A stretch of DNA of 64,000 bases, taken from positions 1-64,000 of the forward strand of contig CAIOTF010000016.1 of the NCBI GenBank assembly GCA_903861125.1. The letters run 5' to 3'. Both the position numbers and the translations under genes were made by a program. How positions within the stretch are numbered: the first letter of the stretch is position 1; each line of letters opens with the position of its first letter. This DNA comes from an uncultured Ignavibacteriota bacterium (GTDB taxonomy: Bacteria > Bacteroidota > Ignavibacteria > UBA10030 > UBA8401). Shown here in pieces: positions 27,219-36,292 of this stretch. Under the pieces are notes generated by a model. That model was not told where the DNA came from. It worked only from the letters and a program-made list of their open reading frames with translations, and did not search any database.

Positions 27219-29063
27219 TTACTCCGTTACTTTCATCCACATTTTCCATAGGAATAACGATGAGACTGCGGCAACCAGCCACAGTACAGCGGAAAGAAGA
27301 TACTGAGAATAGATCCAGTATCCGGTTGCGAATAATGCGCTATAGATCGCAAAACAGCCGGCGACCATGCAGGCAATTCCCAGCGGGAAATTATTTTTTC
27401 GTATATCCGTATCAATGATCTCGCCGGAGGCTCTTGCCTGATCCAGAATTTTTTTCCAGCCGGGACCCGAAGGTTGAACTTTTTTCAGAAAACCGATCAG
27501 TGTTTTTGTGTCTGCCGGCGCAGTCATAAACGTAACAGCCAACCACGTAACAGTCGTTAGCGCAACCCCGATGACAAGTTCCTGCCATTCTTTAAAAGGA
27601 GCCACGAGAGCCGTAGCATGTTCAAGACTCATGCCCGAACCGACCAGCGTATCAATCGCGGCCGTATCAATATTTTTTTTCATAAGAAACACCAGCGCAA
27701 TAACGAAGGAAACAATCATCGCCGATATTTCGCTGAACGCATTGATCCTCCACCAGAACCACCGGAGAATAAATAACAATCCGGTTCCGGCTCCGATCTG
27801 CAGCAGAATGTTGAATGCCTGAAGTGCATTCTGAAGATACAGCGAAAGGATGCTTGCAAAAACCATCATCACCACCGTTGATATTCTGCCGACAGCAACA
27901 AGTTCTTTTTCATCCGCTTTGGGTTTAATGAATCGCTTGTAACAATCATACACGATATAGGACGATCCCCAGTTCAAACTTGTTGAGATCGTGGACATGT
28001 ATGCGGCGATCAGTGAAGCGACTGCAAGTCCCATCAAGCCGGGAGGAAGAAACGTAAGCATGGCGGGATACGCCATATCGTTCCCGATCATTGCAGGATC
28101 GAGATTCGGGAATGCCGTTCTGATCGACTGGATATCGGGGAACACAATGATCGAGGCGAGCGCGACGATAATCCACGGCCACGGACGCACCGCATAATGT
28201 GCGGCGTTAAAAAAGAGGGTCGCTCCAACGGCGTGCTTTTCATCCTTCGCTGCAAACATACGCTGAGCAATAAAACCTCCCCCGCCCGGTTCGGATCCCG
28301 GATACCACACACTCCACCATTGAACGGCAAATGGAATAATTAGAACAATAATAACAAGTTCGGGATTTGTAAAATCCGGAAGGAAGGATAATTTGGAAGC
28401 AACGTCTGGATGAGACAACAATTTTTGAAGACCGCCGACCTGCGGATGCTGCAGCGCAACGTAAGCCGCGGCAATAGAACCGGTCATAGCAATAATGAAT
28501 TGAATGAAATCAGTAAGCAGTACGCCGAGTAATCCGCCCATGGAACTATACACGACCGTCACTCCCCCTGCGATGATGATCGTTTGGAGCGGCGAAAGAC
28601 CAAGCAAAATAGCACCAACTTTCACCGCCGCAAGGGTCACCGATGCAATGATCACAATATTAAAAAAGAATCCCAAATAAATCGACCGGAATGCACGCAG
28701 AAGTGCGGCGGGCTTTCCGCTGTAGCGGATCTCGTAGAATTCGTTGTCAGTGGACATGTTGGAGCGCCGCCATAATTTTGCGTAGATAAACACCGTCAGC
28801 ATTCCGGTCAGGAGAAATGACCACCATACCCAATTTCCGGAAACGCCGTGAACACGGACAATGTTCGTGACTAAATTCGGCGTATCGATTGAGAAGGTTG
28901 TTGCGACCATGGAGACACCAAGAAGAAGCCACGGCATATTTCTGCCGGAGAGGAAATATTCCGAAGAACTTTTTCCGGAACGCTTGGTGACCCATATTCC
29001 GATAATCACATACACGATCATCAGTCCGATAATGAGCAGCCAGTCGATCATTTCTAAATGCAT
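27219..29063 (-). CDS. Sodium:solute symporter family transporter
   Basis: 614 aa, integral inner-membrane protein with about 13-15 transmembrane helices. 'SEYFLSGRNMPWLLLGVSMVATTFSIDTPN' near residues 34-63 is the start of the SSS core, and 'VYSSMGGLLGVLLTDFIQFIIAMTGS' near 170 is the family's sodium-binding signature region. Later parts include 'GLAVASLIAAYMSTISTSLNWGSSYIVYDCYKRF' (conserved SLIAAxMSTxxS). Known: the family couples Na+ entry to uptake of sugars, acids, vitamins or nucleosides; the substrate is not evident. It follows the uroporphyrinogen-decarboxylase-like gene on the same strand, separated by a REP-like element. Confidence 0.92.
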   Translation of the reverse strand: MHLEMIDWLLIIGLMIVYVIIGIWVTKRSGKSSSEYFLSGRNMPWLLLGVSMVATTFSIDTPNLVTNIVRVHGVSGNWVWWSFLLTGMLTVFIYAKLWRRSNMSTDNEFYEIRYSGKPAALLRAFRSIYLGFFFNIVIIASVTLAAVKVGAILLGLSPLQTIIIAGGVTVVYSSMGGLLGVLLTDFIQFIIAMTGSIAAAYVALQHPQVGGLQKLLSHPDVASKLSFLPDFTNPELVIIVLIIPFAVQWWSVWYPGSEPGGGGFIAQRMFAAKDEKHAVGATLFFNAAHYAVRPWPWIIVALASIIVFPDIQSIRTAFPNLDPAMIGNDMAYPAMLTFLPPGLMGLAVASLIAAYMSTISTSLNWGSSYIVYDCYKRFIKPKADEKELVAVGRISTVVMMVFASILSLYLQNALQAFNILLQIGAGTGLLFILRWFWWRINAFSEISAMIVSFVIALVFLMKKNIDTAAIDTLVGSGMSLEHATALVAPFKEWQELVIGVALTTVTWLAVTFMTAPADTKTLIGFLKKVQPSGPGWKKILDQARASGEIIDTDIRKNNFPLGIACMVAGCFAIYSALFATGYWIYSQYLLSAVLWLVAAVSSLFLWKMWMKVTE

Positions 29064-29137
29064 ATGTTTTCCTCTTGTTTTCCCGGCAATACGGCGCAGC
29101 GCGTTTTATCTGAGACTTTTGAAATATCTCACATCAA

Positions 29138-29237
29138 TGTCATTTCGAGATGCGAAGCATCGAGAAATCTTGTTTTACCTTCAATATAAAGTTCGAGATT
29201 CCTCACTTGCCCTTTTGGGGCTGCGTTCGGAATGACA
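29138..29237. repeat. REP/MITE-like element with TGTCATT termini
   Basis: About 100 bp bounded by inverted 7-mers TGTCATT and AATGACA. The inner hairpin TCGAGATGCG/CATCGAGA and a second half ending CTGCGTTCGGAATGACA have the look of short dispersed palindromic repeats. It lies between the symporter and the URO-D-like gene and has no coding capacity. Confidence 0.6.
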
Positions 29238-29270
29238 ATTGACAACAAATTATTCAGAAGTATCAAATCG

Positions 29271-30398
29271 TCATCCCCAACGATCGACGGCCGTGCGAAG
29301 CAGTTGTATATGATTACGATCCACACGGGGTGCAATGGAACATGCAGTACTTAAAATAAATCCGCCATTTTTTTTGCCGATCTCAATCCGCAACCGGGCA
29401 TCTTCAAGAACCTCATTTGCCGTTCCGTTCAGCAGAATATTGACCGAATCAATATTTCCTTTGATGAATCCTTTTTTTCCGATGCGGGTAAAGGCATCCT
29501 GAAGTTCTACGTCGCCCAATGGGTACGGGTCAAGACATTCTATTCCGTTCACTTCTGCGTCAAACATCAGTTCCAGCCGGTCATTGATCGAGCCGCATGT
29601 ATGCGTATAGATCGCTATTCCCTTTGCTCGAACGGCACGCGCCAAAGCTCTTTCATACGGAAGAACAAACGTGCCGTAGAATTCGGGAGAAATAAATGTG
29701 GACCCTGCAAACGGAGATGATAGTTTAACGGCATCAATACCGGTATCACACATTCCTTCGGCACACGATGCAATGAGTTTGGTAAAATGGGCAAGGATCG
29801 CATGCGCTTTTTCCGGTTCTTCTATCAATCCCAGCAGACCATTTTCATATCCGAAAAGATCAAGATAATAATCGAACGGTGATGTTATTTCCCCGTGAAG
29901 CGAATACGAAGCGCCGACCTTTTTTTTGAGAATATGGAATATGTCGTACGGATGGTTTTGATCAATATGAAAATGCAATCCTTGGGAGACAGGAATATAC
30001 GTCAGCGCTGTGGGAAGAAATTGCAGATCGAATTCCGAAAGAAGAACAGTGTCCGGAGCGCGCGAGGGAATATGACGCGGAAGATCATCGAACACATGCT
30101 GCGTTGTATCGCCATTCTTCCACACGATCTCTTCGAACTCGGCGGCTATTCTGCGCGAACGAATGTGTTCTTTCCAATGCGGGTCGTGTCCGTGCAGGCT
30201 TACTAAAATTCCGTCGAAATCATACGCTTCTCGCATGGCAGCAAGTCCGCCGGCAAATACATCAACATCATGCCAAAAATCTGCGGGGGAACATTTCAGC
30301 TGAATCTGCATATGGCCGATGCTCATCTGACACATCAGCGGAATCTTATCGACCGGCTTCAGATCCATTGCGGCGCATATTCGTTCACGCGGAGTCAT
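29271..30398 (-). CDS. Uroporphyrinogen decarboxylase family protein (non-HemE)
   Basis: 375 aa from the ATG at 30398; a GTG lies one codon upstream. Begins 'TPRERICAAMDLKPVDKIPLM', the usual opening of the URO-D/MtaA/CmuA superfamily. 'AVKLSSPFAGSTFISPEFYGTFVLPYERAL', 'IYTHTCGSINDRLELM' and 'GNIDSVNILLNGT' are the typical barrel strands, with the His-Thr-Cys-Gly motif that in the methyltransferase branch contributes zinc ligands. The 'RQAGRYLPEY' arginine motif of true HemE is missing, so this is more likely a corrinoid- or small-molecule methyltransferase-like enzyme than the heme enzyme. Confidence 0.85.
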   Translation of the reverse strand: MTPRERICAAMDLKPVDKIPLMCQMSIGHMQIQLKCSPADFWHDVDVFAGGLAAMREAYDFDGILVSLHGHDPHWKEHIRSRRIAAEFEEIVWKNGDTTQHVFDDLPRHIPSRAPDTVLLSEFDLQFLPTALTYIPVSQGLHFHIDQNHPYDIFHILKKKVGASYSLHGEITSPFDYYLDLFGYENGLLGLIEEPEKAHAILAHFTKLIASCAEGMCDTGIDAVKLSSPFAGSTFISPEFYGTFVLPYERALARAVRAKGIAIYTHTCGSINDRLELMFDAEVNGIECLDPYPLGDVELQDAFTRIGKKGFIKGNIDSVNILLNGTANEVLEDARLRIEIGKKNGGFILSTACSIAPRVDRNHIQLLRTAVDRWG

Positions 30399-30600
30399 CA
30401 CTGTTCGCTAATAATTATGAGTGAGTGCTGGTCATTCATTGGATGGATATTTTTTCCATCCGCAGACAAGTGCAAGAAGATACGAAATCAAAGCATTACT
30501 TTCTTATTCAAACAGATAGATTCTCAATGTCCTCCCTGCCTGCGGCAGGCAGATGTGAGCTCCGTGGCGTGTGCTTTTTATTGTTATTTCAAACATTTTT

Positions 30601-30678
30601 TTTTCTTTAAAAATAACAAGACGGACTTCCATCCGTCCTTACAAATTTTCTCTGCGTGCTTTGCGCCCTTTGCGGTGA
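30601..30678. repeat. Direct repeat with GACGGAC hairpin, copy A
   Basis: Shares TTTCTTTAAAAATAACAAG, then ACGGACTTCC(A/G)TCCGTCC, then TACAAATTTTCTCTGCGTG and GCTTTGCG with 30784-30864. The centre forms a hairpin. It lies downstream of the amylase gene. Confidence 0.8.
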
Positions 30679-30783
30679 CCCTTCGGCGCTGGCGCTAAAG
30701 CGCCATTGCTCAGGGTGAACATCTTCTTAAATTCTCCGTGGTCTCCGTGGTGTCAGCTTTTATTGTCATTTCGATCGTTTACT

Positions 30784-30864
30784 TTTTTCTTTAAAAATAA
30801 CAAGGACGGACTTCCGTCCGTCCCTACAAATTTTCTCTGCGTGCTTTGCGTTCTCTGCGGTGAG
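30784..30864. repeat. Direct repeat with GACGGAC hairpin, copy B
   Basis: Second copy of the element at 30601-30678, 183 bp away. Its centre, GACGGAC-TTCC-GTCCGTC, is a perfect 7-bp stem. It lies just after the stop of the amylase gene and may act as a terminator or mRNA 3'-end structure. Confidence 0.8.
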
Positions 30865-30896
30865 TGATTAAATCATACAGGCGGAAGATCAATGAC

Positions 30897-33800
30897 TCAC
30901 TTTAGCAGCATCAGTTTCCGCACTGCGGAGAACGGACCGGCCCTCATCAGATAAAAATAGACTCCGCTAGTATTCCCCGCGGCATTCCAGGTAACGAAGT
31001 GCATGCCCGGCCGCTGCGTGCCATTCACCAACAGGGCCACTTCGCGCCCCAGCAGATCGTACACACGGAGTGAAACTGTGTAATCCGTGCCGCTCTGCGG
31101 CACAGCATACGATATGGTGGTTGCGGGATTGAACGGATTCGGATAGTTCTGTTGCAGCGAAAATTCCGACGGCAGTGCTGTCAGAGCATTATTATAGAGA
31201 AGAGAGGTGACGAAAACGGTCGGATCGGGAATACCATCTCCATTTTTATCCACGGTGACCGTTGCAAGAATTTTCAGGCTGTCCGGACCGGCATTGCCGT
31301 CCACATCGGCGTTATCCGGCATTGCGTCGCCGGAACCGAAATCGGATCCCCCGGAAGCCAGTGCCACAAGATTGAGTACTGCATTTTTTTCAACCATTCC
31401 GTTCCCAAGTTTGTAGATGTCGTTCCACCCAATGGATGCTTCCATTCCTCGCGACAGAGCTCCGCGGAAGCGTGAAGAGAGAGAAGAAATGTTGACGCTC
31501 TGGTTCCCTTCCACTCGAAAAACGGAAGGCGTTTCCTGATTGTATGCCGCAACGAAAAAGTCGATACCGTTCTGCGGAAGAAATCTGTTGTTCTTCGGAT
31601 AATCGCCGTTGTATCCCTGCGTAGAAAGAAAATTTTTGACGCCGGCGTTTCGGAGCGCGTCGACATACAGCATCAGCATGTTGTTCTTGTCGTTGATCAG
31701 GTAATCAACACCCAGATAGAGCGAATCGGCATCCCACGTTACAAGAAGCGAATACAATTCGTTGTTCACCACACCGGTCAAACGGTCCCACCACATGCTG
31801 TCGCTGTCCTTATCCGTGCATACTGTCCACTCTTTTCGCCAATCGTTGACGAACGAGATTGAACCGTCAATCACCGGTTTACGGTATGTTCCGATCACGG
31901 AATCTTTTGCCGGTTTCACGGTGAGCGTGAAATGCGATGAGTCCAACCCCCCTTTTCCATCTTCGGCCTTTATCACCACTGCATACGAACCGGTATCGGC
32001 AACGGAAGGCGTTCCACTGAGCAGTCCGCTCAGCCCACCGACGGAAAGCCACAACGGTTTTTTTGTCAGCGAAAAATAGAGCGTATCACCGTCGGCATCC
32101 GAGGCGGATAGTGTGCGCACAAAACGCCGGGCTGCAACAACTGTTGTATCGGAGAGAAGTGAAATCACCGGTGGACGGTTTCGTTTCACGGAGATATAAA
32201 ATGTATCGGCATCAAACGCGCCGTACGGATCGGATGCTTTCAGCACCACTTTCGCCGATCCGGTGTCCGATGCTAAAGGCGTGCCGCTCAAATATCCGTT
32301 CTGCACTTTCAGCCAGAAAGGATTTCCGGTCAGCGAGAGTGTAATGGGATCTCCGTTGGCATCACTTACTTCGATCTTTGTATTGACCGGCGTTCCGGTA
32401 TAATATTGCACCGGTTCATGTGTCGTCCGTTTTTTCAAAACGGGAGGATGATTCAATCGTGTTAAAGTATCGGGAACATAGATCACGTAACTGCGCGGAG
32501 GCGCCCAGAGATCAATCCGTCCGTCCGCCTGTGCCGGCTTAATATTGTTGTTAATATCGTGACGGGTGAAATCCTTAAACGACTTGTTCGGATAATCGGT
32601 GTTGACCCACACGCCGCGCCACTCGGTTGCATTATCGTTGATGACGATGTATGCGGCCGGTTTTCCGCCGCCGCCGTCACGCCGCGCTACAAAAATATCC
32701 TGCGCAAGAGCATCCTGTGTTCCGGTTCCGCCGATGTAGTACGGATTCAGTCCGCTCCGTTTTGTGGTGCCGCCGTACAAAAAGTTCTGCCGTATCCAGA
32801 TAAGCGTATCAATTGCGCCGCCGTATCCGTACGAAAAATAATCCTTAAAAAATACGCACGGACGTCCTTCGGAAAAAATGATGTATGCATATGCAAGTTG
32901 CTTATCGGTCAGCACCGGATCGTGTCCGTTATCGGTTGTTCCGTCCGAGCCGATGCGGTCAAAGTCGTGGTTCTCAACGAACGTGGAGATGTCGAATCCG
33001 GAAATTCCCGCTCCGGCAAGTCCGGCATTATCAAGAGTGCGCATATCAAATCCGCCGCCGGTGTTGTTGCACATTTCTTTCAGCGTGTACCGGAGTGGAA
33101 AGTCGAACATGGCAACCTTTGCACCGTTCACATTCTTTGCGGTATTCAGCCAGCTTCCGATATCGGACGCACTGCTCCAAAGTTCTGCCACCGCATAGCC
33201 GTTGCCGTTTGACCCTTTCAGAAATGCCGCTAAAAATGCCGGATCAACCGACTTCACCGCATCGATACGGAATCCGTCAAACTTCAGATCGTTGCGGAGA
33301 TAGGAACCCCATGCAATAAGACTGTCGCGCACACTCTGCTTGTTATGGTCCAGCCACTCGCCGAAGCGGAACAGCGGATCGGTCTGAACGAACAACGGAT
33401 CGACAAAACAATTTTGTGAATTGGGATAGAACTCGGCGGCGCTCTTCCGGAAACGTCCGGAGCCGTTGGGATAATTGAAGATGAGATATGCGGAATCGGA
33501 AACGATCTTCGTTCCATTATTCATCGGGATACATTGGTAGGCGGTGCGTTGTTCTCCCCCCATCATGTGGCGCATCACCGCATCGGCGTAGACTTCAATT
33601 CCCGCCGCGTGTAATGTGCCGATCGCATTCACCAGTTCCGCCCTGCTGCCGAAGCGCGTTTCTTTGCTTCCCTTCTGCAGATACTCACCGAAATCATAAT
33701 GGTCGTACGGATCGTATCCCATCGAGAATCCGCCGCCGGCCCCTTTTACCGGAGAGGGGAACCACACCGCGCCGAATCCGGCTGAAGCAAGTCTGGGAGC

Positions 33801-33953
33801 AAGCGAAGCGAGCGAATCGTACCAGATACCGCCGGGAGGGGAGTTCCAGTAGAATCCTTGCATGTACACATCGGATGCGGAGGAAAGAGAAATTTTATCC
33901 TGCGAGGTGAGCGTTGAGATTACGAGTAGAACCAGAAGGAGGATTTTTTTCAT
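30897..33953 (-). CDS. Secreted GH13 alpha-amylase with T9SS sorting domain
   Basis: 1018 aa from the ATG at 33953, which gives the signal peptide MKKILLLVLLVISTLTSQ; the upstream in-frame start at 34001 lies inside the previous gene's terminator. Catalytic (beta/alpha)8 barrel about residues 20-510: 'YADAVMRH' (region I; the usual Asn is Arg), 'DGFRIDAVK' (nucleophile Asp), 'AVAELW' (acid/base Glu), 'FVENHD' (transition-state Asp). Two Ig/cadherin-like repeats follow at about 515-690 ('NHPPVL', 'NRPPVI'), a CBM9/DOMON-like domain at about 700-920 ('VIDGSISFVNDW...LLVTWDADSLYLGVDYLI') and the sorting domain at about 935-1018 ('LQQNYPNPFNP', 'VYDLLGREVALLVNG', 'SGVYFY'). It should hydrolyse starch or glycogen at the cell surface. 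Confidence 0.92.
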   Translation of the reverse strand: MKKILLLVLLVISTLTSQDKISLSSASDVYMQGFYWNSPPGGIWYDSLASLAPRLASAGFGAVWFPSPVKGAGGGFSMGYDPYDHYDFGEYLQKGSKETRFGSRAELVNAIGTLHAAGIEVYADAVMRHMMGGEQRTAYQCIPMNNGTKIVSDSAYLIFNYPNGSGRFRKSAAEFYPNSQNCFVDPLFVQTDPLFRFGEWLDHNKQSVRDSLIAWGSYLRNDLKFDGFRIDAVKSVDPAFLAAFLKGSNGNGYAVAELWSSASDIGSWLNTAKNVNGAKVAMFDFPLRYTLKEMCNNTGGGFDMRTLDNAGLAGAGISGFDISTFVENHDFDRIGSDGTTDNGHDPVLTDKQLAYAYIIFSEGRPCVFFKDYFSYGYGGAIDTLIWIRQNFLYGGTTKRSGLNPYYIGGTGTQDALAQDIFVARRDGGGGKPAAYIVINDNATEWRGVWVNTDYPNKSFKDFTRHDINNNIKPAQADGRIDLWAPPRSYVIYVPDTLTRLNHPPVLKKRTTHEPVQYYTGTPVNTKIEVSDANGDPITLSLTGNPFWLKVQNGYLSGTPLASDTGSAKVVLKASDPYGAFDADTFYISVKRNRPPVISLLSDTTVVAARRFVRTLSASDADGDTLYFSLTKKPLWLSVGGLSGLLSGTPSVADTGSYAVVIKAEDGKGGLDSSHFTLTVKPAKDSVIGTYRKPVIDGSISFVNDWRKEWTVCTDKDSDSMWWDRLTGVVNNELYSLLVTWDADSLYLGVDYLINDKNNMLMLYVDALRNAGVKNFLSTQGYNGDYPKNNRFLPQNGIDFFVAAYNQETPSVFRVEGNQSVNISSLSSRFRGALSRGMEASIGWNDIYKLGNGMVEKNAVLNLVALASGGSDFGSGDAMPDNADVDGNAGPDSLKILATVTVDKNGDGIPDPTVFVTSLLYNNALTALPSEFSLQQNYPNPFNPATTISYAVPQSGTDYTVSLRVYDLLGREVALLVNGTQRPGMHFVTWNAAGNTSGVYFYLMRAGPFSAVRKLMLLK

Positions 33954-33979
33954 ATTCTGCAGCAACAATTTTAACGAAA

Positions 33980-34016
33980 AGAAAAATCCCCGGAACAGCA
34001 AACGATCCCGGGGATT
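33980..34016 (-). terminator. Terminator between T9SS protein and amylase genes
   Basis: On the minus strand AATCCCCGGGA ... TTCCGGGGATT forms a stem with a loop of about 13 nt, followed by TTTTTC. It lies 28 bp after the stop of the 34044-35618 gene and ends its transcript before the amylase. Confidence 0.85.
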
Positions 34017-34043
34017 CAGATCATATGGATGTATTTGTCACAG

Positions 34044-35618
34044 TTACTTTATCAAAGACATTTTTTTGGTTGTGGTGAACGAGCTTGTCTGCAACGTATA
34101 GAAGTAGATGCCGCTCGGCATATGCGACGCGTCGAACTGCACATTCTTCACTCCTGCATCCTGCATGCCGTTGACCAGCGTTGCCACTTCCCTGCCAACC
34201 ATGTCGTACACTTTCAGCGAGACATGACCCGGTGCGGCGATCTGATATTGGATGCTGGTTGAAGGATTAAACGGATTGGGATGATTCTGCAACAGCGCAA
34301 ATTCTTTCGGCGCACTTGCTACGTTCACTTCAACGGTTTGCGAATATTCAAACTTGCCGTCCCGGTCGATCTGTTTTAAGCGGTACGATGTTTTACCCGA
34401 TGCGGAGTTGTCTACAAATGAATATGATTTCGGCGCGTTGGTGGTGCCGTTTCCTTCCACGAAGCCGATCTTGCTCCAATCTTCATCCCGAGCGGAGACG
34501 AGGGATGACTGTTTTCTTTCTATTTCAAACCCGTAGTTGTTCACTTCGGTTGCGGTGTTCCAGTGAAGTGTAGCAACTGAAGCATTTGTTATTGCGCTAA
34601 AAGATATGAGTTCAACCGGTAATGCGCTTTCCGCATTCGCTTTCAGGCGCGGATAGCTCGTGCCGACCATTTCCCAAATTGGAGTGGTAGTAAAATCCCA
34701 GCTGACGCTTGTAAATGTGCTTTGAGTCTTCATCAATAATGTCGATTTTCCAGTGCCGCAATTATTGTTCGTTGTGTAGATCGTATTGTCATAGAAACAT
34801 GCTGTTATCGTTGCCCCTCCACCTTTCTCACCGGCAACTCCCCCATACGAAGCTTGAGAGGTCACAGTCGAACAGCTTCCATAACAATTCGTCAGCGTTG
34901 TTGTCCCTTGCAAACTCCCGACGACGCCTCCCGCACCCTGTGTCACAGCAGAGACTGAACACGAGGAATAACAATTATTAATGTTCGCATTGAAGCTATA
35001 ACCTGCGATACCCCCGACCATGCTGTGTCCGCTGATAATCACACCCGATGCGTAGCATTGAGTGATTTGGGAAGAAGCAGATGCATTGCCGCAGACTGCT
35101 GCCGTATAATCATACCCCTGAACGGATCCTCCGGAAACATAGCAATTCTGAACAAGAGCCCCTGATAATGCCCAACCCGTAAGCGCGGCAACAGCATTCT
35201 GCGTTGTCGATCTCACACTTGGATTAATGATGCCAAGATTTTTTATTGTTCCCCCCAAATATCCGGCAAATAGTCCGATTCCTGATGTTGACGTTTCGTT
35301 TGATATATATAAATTTGATATTTTTTTATTATTGCCGTCATACACACCGCTGAATGATGTTGAGCCATTGCCGATGCAGGGCCAACCAGAACCCGAATTG
35401 TACGGACTGACATTCAAATCCAGATCCGCGGTCTGTTGAAAATAAATTCCGCTTTGCGTTGCTCCGCTGTTCACCGCTGTCGCCAGGGCTGCTAAGTCCG
35501 TAACCGACGAAATACGATACGGAAGTCCCAATGTGCCGGAACCTCCACTATACTGAGCCATGATGCCGGAAGGGACGCAGAGAACAAATGCGAATACAAC
35601 TATTACCAGGTTTTTCAT
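34044..35618 (-). CDS. T9SS-secreted protein with GLUG-like repeats
   Basis: 524 aa. Signal peptide at residues 1-21 ('NLVIVVFAFVLCVPSGIMAQ'). Residues about 25-310 contain repeated units such as 'GGIAGYSFNANINNCYSS' and 'GGVVGSLQGTTTLTNCYGS', resembling the GLUG motif of bacterial adhesins and beta-helix surface proteins. Residues about 330-420 are the linker 'ALPVELISFSA...NNYGFEIER...KIGFVEGNG...YRLKQIDRDGKFEYS'. The end ('LLQNHPNPFNPSTSIQYQI', 'VYDMVGREVATLVNG', 'SGIYFYTLQ') is a T9SS type A sorting domain. 182 bp of the linker is almost identical to the next gene (36549-36730), and a palindromic element is inserted in frame at 34483-34508. Ligand unknown. Confidence 0.88.
   Translation of the reverse strand: MKNLVIVVFAFVLCVPSGIMAQYSGGSGTLGLPYRISSVTDLAALATAVNSGATQSGIYFQQTADLDLNVSPYNSGSGWPCIGNGSTSFSGVYDGNNKKISNLYISNETSTSGIGLFAGYLGGTIKNLGIINPSVRSTTQNAVAALTGWALSGALVQNCYVSGGSVQGYDYTAAVCGNASASSQITQCYASGVIISGHSMVGGIAGYSFNANINNCYSSCSVSAVTQGAGGVVGSLQGTTTLTNCYGSCSTVTSQASYGGVAGEKGGGATITACFYDNTIYTTNNNCGTGKSTLLMKTQSTFTSVSWDFTTTPIWEMVGTSYPRLKANAESALPVELISFSAITNASVATLHWNTATEVNNYGFEIERKQSSLVSARDEDWSKIGFVEGNGTTNAPKSYSFVDNSASGKTSYRLKQIDRDGKFEYSQTVEVNVASAPKEFALLQNHPNPFNPSTSIQYQIAAPGHVSLKVYDMVGREVATLVNGMQDAGVKNVQFDASHMPSGIYFYTLQTSSFTTTKKMSLIK
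34300..34481. repeat. 182-bp near-identical block shared by two T9SS genes (copy 1)
   Basis: It aligns without gaps to 36549-36730 with two mismatches seen. It encodes the linker from 'KIGFVEGNGTTNAPKSY' to 'VNVASAPKEF'. Similarity falls off in the flanking DNA. Confidence 0.9.
34483..34508 (-). repeat. In-frame palindromic element in T9SS linker
   Basis: TCATCCC ... GGGATGA arms flank a 12-nt centre. On the coding strand it supplies the residues SSLVSARDE between 'EIERKQ' and 'DWSKIGF'. The related copy at 36731-36758 has 8-nt perfect arms. In the giant protein the same site carries a different repeat. Confidence 0.7.
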
Positions 35619-36292
35619 ACTGTATTTCTTTCTGCTAATGTTAACAACTTATTTTGGAATTAATTGATATCTAATAGGTATTTTGAAACACTTTTTATAG
35701 CGAGGCGGCCAAGGCTTGGTGGCAATTCTGTTGGAAGAATTTGAGACCACCCCGACACACCCCCTTCTTCGATCGAATAATATTGCATTGCTCTGAATGT
35801 GACACCACCGTGCCACATTTCAGAAATTCAATTCCATCATTTCCTCAATGTTTTACAGATTTATTTACAGACAGAATGCTACCTCTATCTCATATTTGCT
35901 AATTGGAACATAGTAGCCATCACGACGTACAGAGGTAGATCGACGCACGTGAAGCCAAATCTGTGTTGTGCAATAATCGTACCGCAGAAAAATGGCTACT
36001 TTAGCCAAAATTCGCATATGTATAATTGAATATGTAAACATACGTTGATGTTTTGGAATCTAATAGTTTACAAATAAGTCTGAATGGTGAAGGTAAAAAA
36101 AACGCTTTAGAGTTCTACTAGGGTATCAAGAATACTCAACAGCTATTGCTTCAGGGAAATCACTAAGGCACTAAGAAATATATTCGATGGCCTGCTCTAA
36201 ACATTACCCTTCGGCGCGCTCGGCGTAAACAACACGCCATCGCTTGCTCAGAGTGAACATTATTTTTGATCCCTGACAAGGTCTCGAAACAA
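35619..36292. other. Intergenic region between two T9SS genes
   Basis: It holds an everted GTAAAC pair (36034-36039 and 36066-36071, 26 nt apart) and a dispersed element CCCTTCGGCG...TTGCTCAGAGTGAAC at about 36207-36260. The plus-strand frame at 35799-36029 has no domain or start signal and is not called. Confidence 0.55.
36034..36071. promoter_or_regulatory. Everted GTAAAC-N26-GTTTAC pair
   Basis: Same arrangement and same 26-nt spacing as at 22332-22369, with the 10-mer ATGTAAACAT at 36032 being the reverse complement of 22362-22371. It lies about 415 bp upstream of the 34044-35618 gene. Confidence 0.4.

Larger units (their letters stand above)
30399..30896. other. Intergenic region rich in short repeats
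   Basis: It holds a 17-nt palindrome at 30536-30552 (CTGCCTGC/GCAGGCAG), the direct repeats at 30601-30678 and 30784-30864, and a dispersed CCCTTCGG...TTGCTCAGGGTGAAC element at about 30676-30722. Open frames on the plus strand run through these repeats and look spurious. Confidence 0.6.

Noticed and set aside
29271-30398. Assignment as heme-pathway hemE
   Set aside because: The arginine-rich substrate motif of true uroporphyrinogen decarboxylase is absent, while the His-Thr-Cys-Gly motif of the methyltransferase branch is present.
33954-34001. Upstream start for the amylase gene
   Set aside because: The extension would begin inside the terminator hairpin of the preceding gene and would bury the signal peptide 16 residues from the N-terminus.
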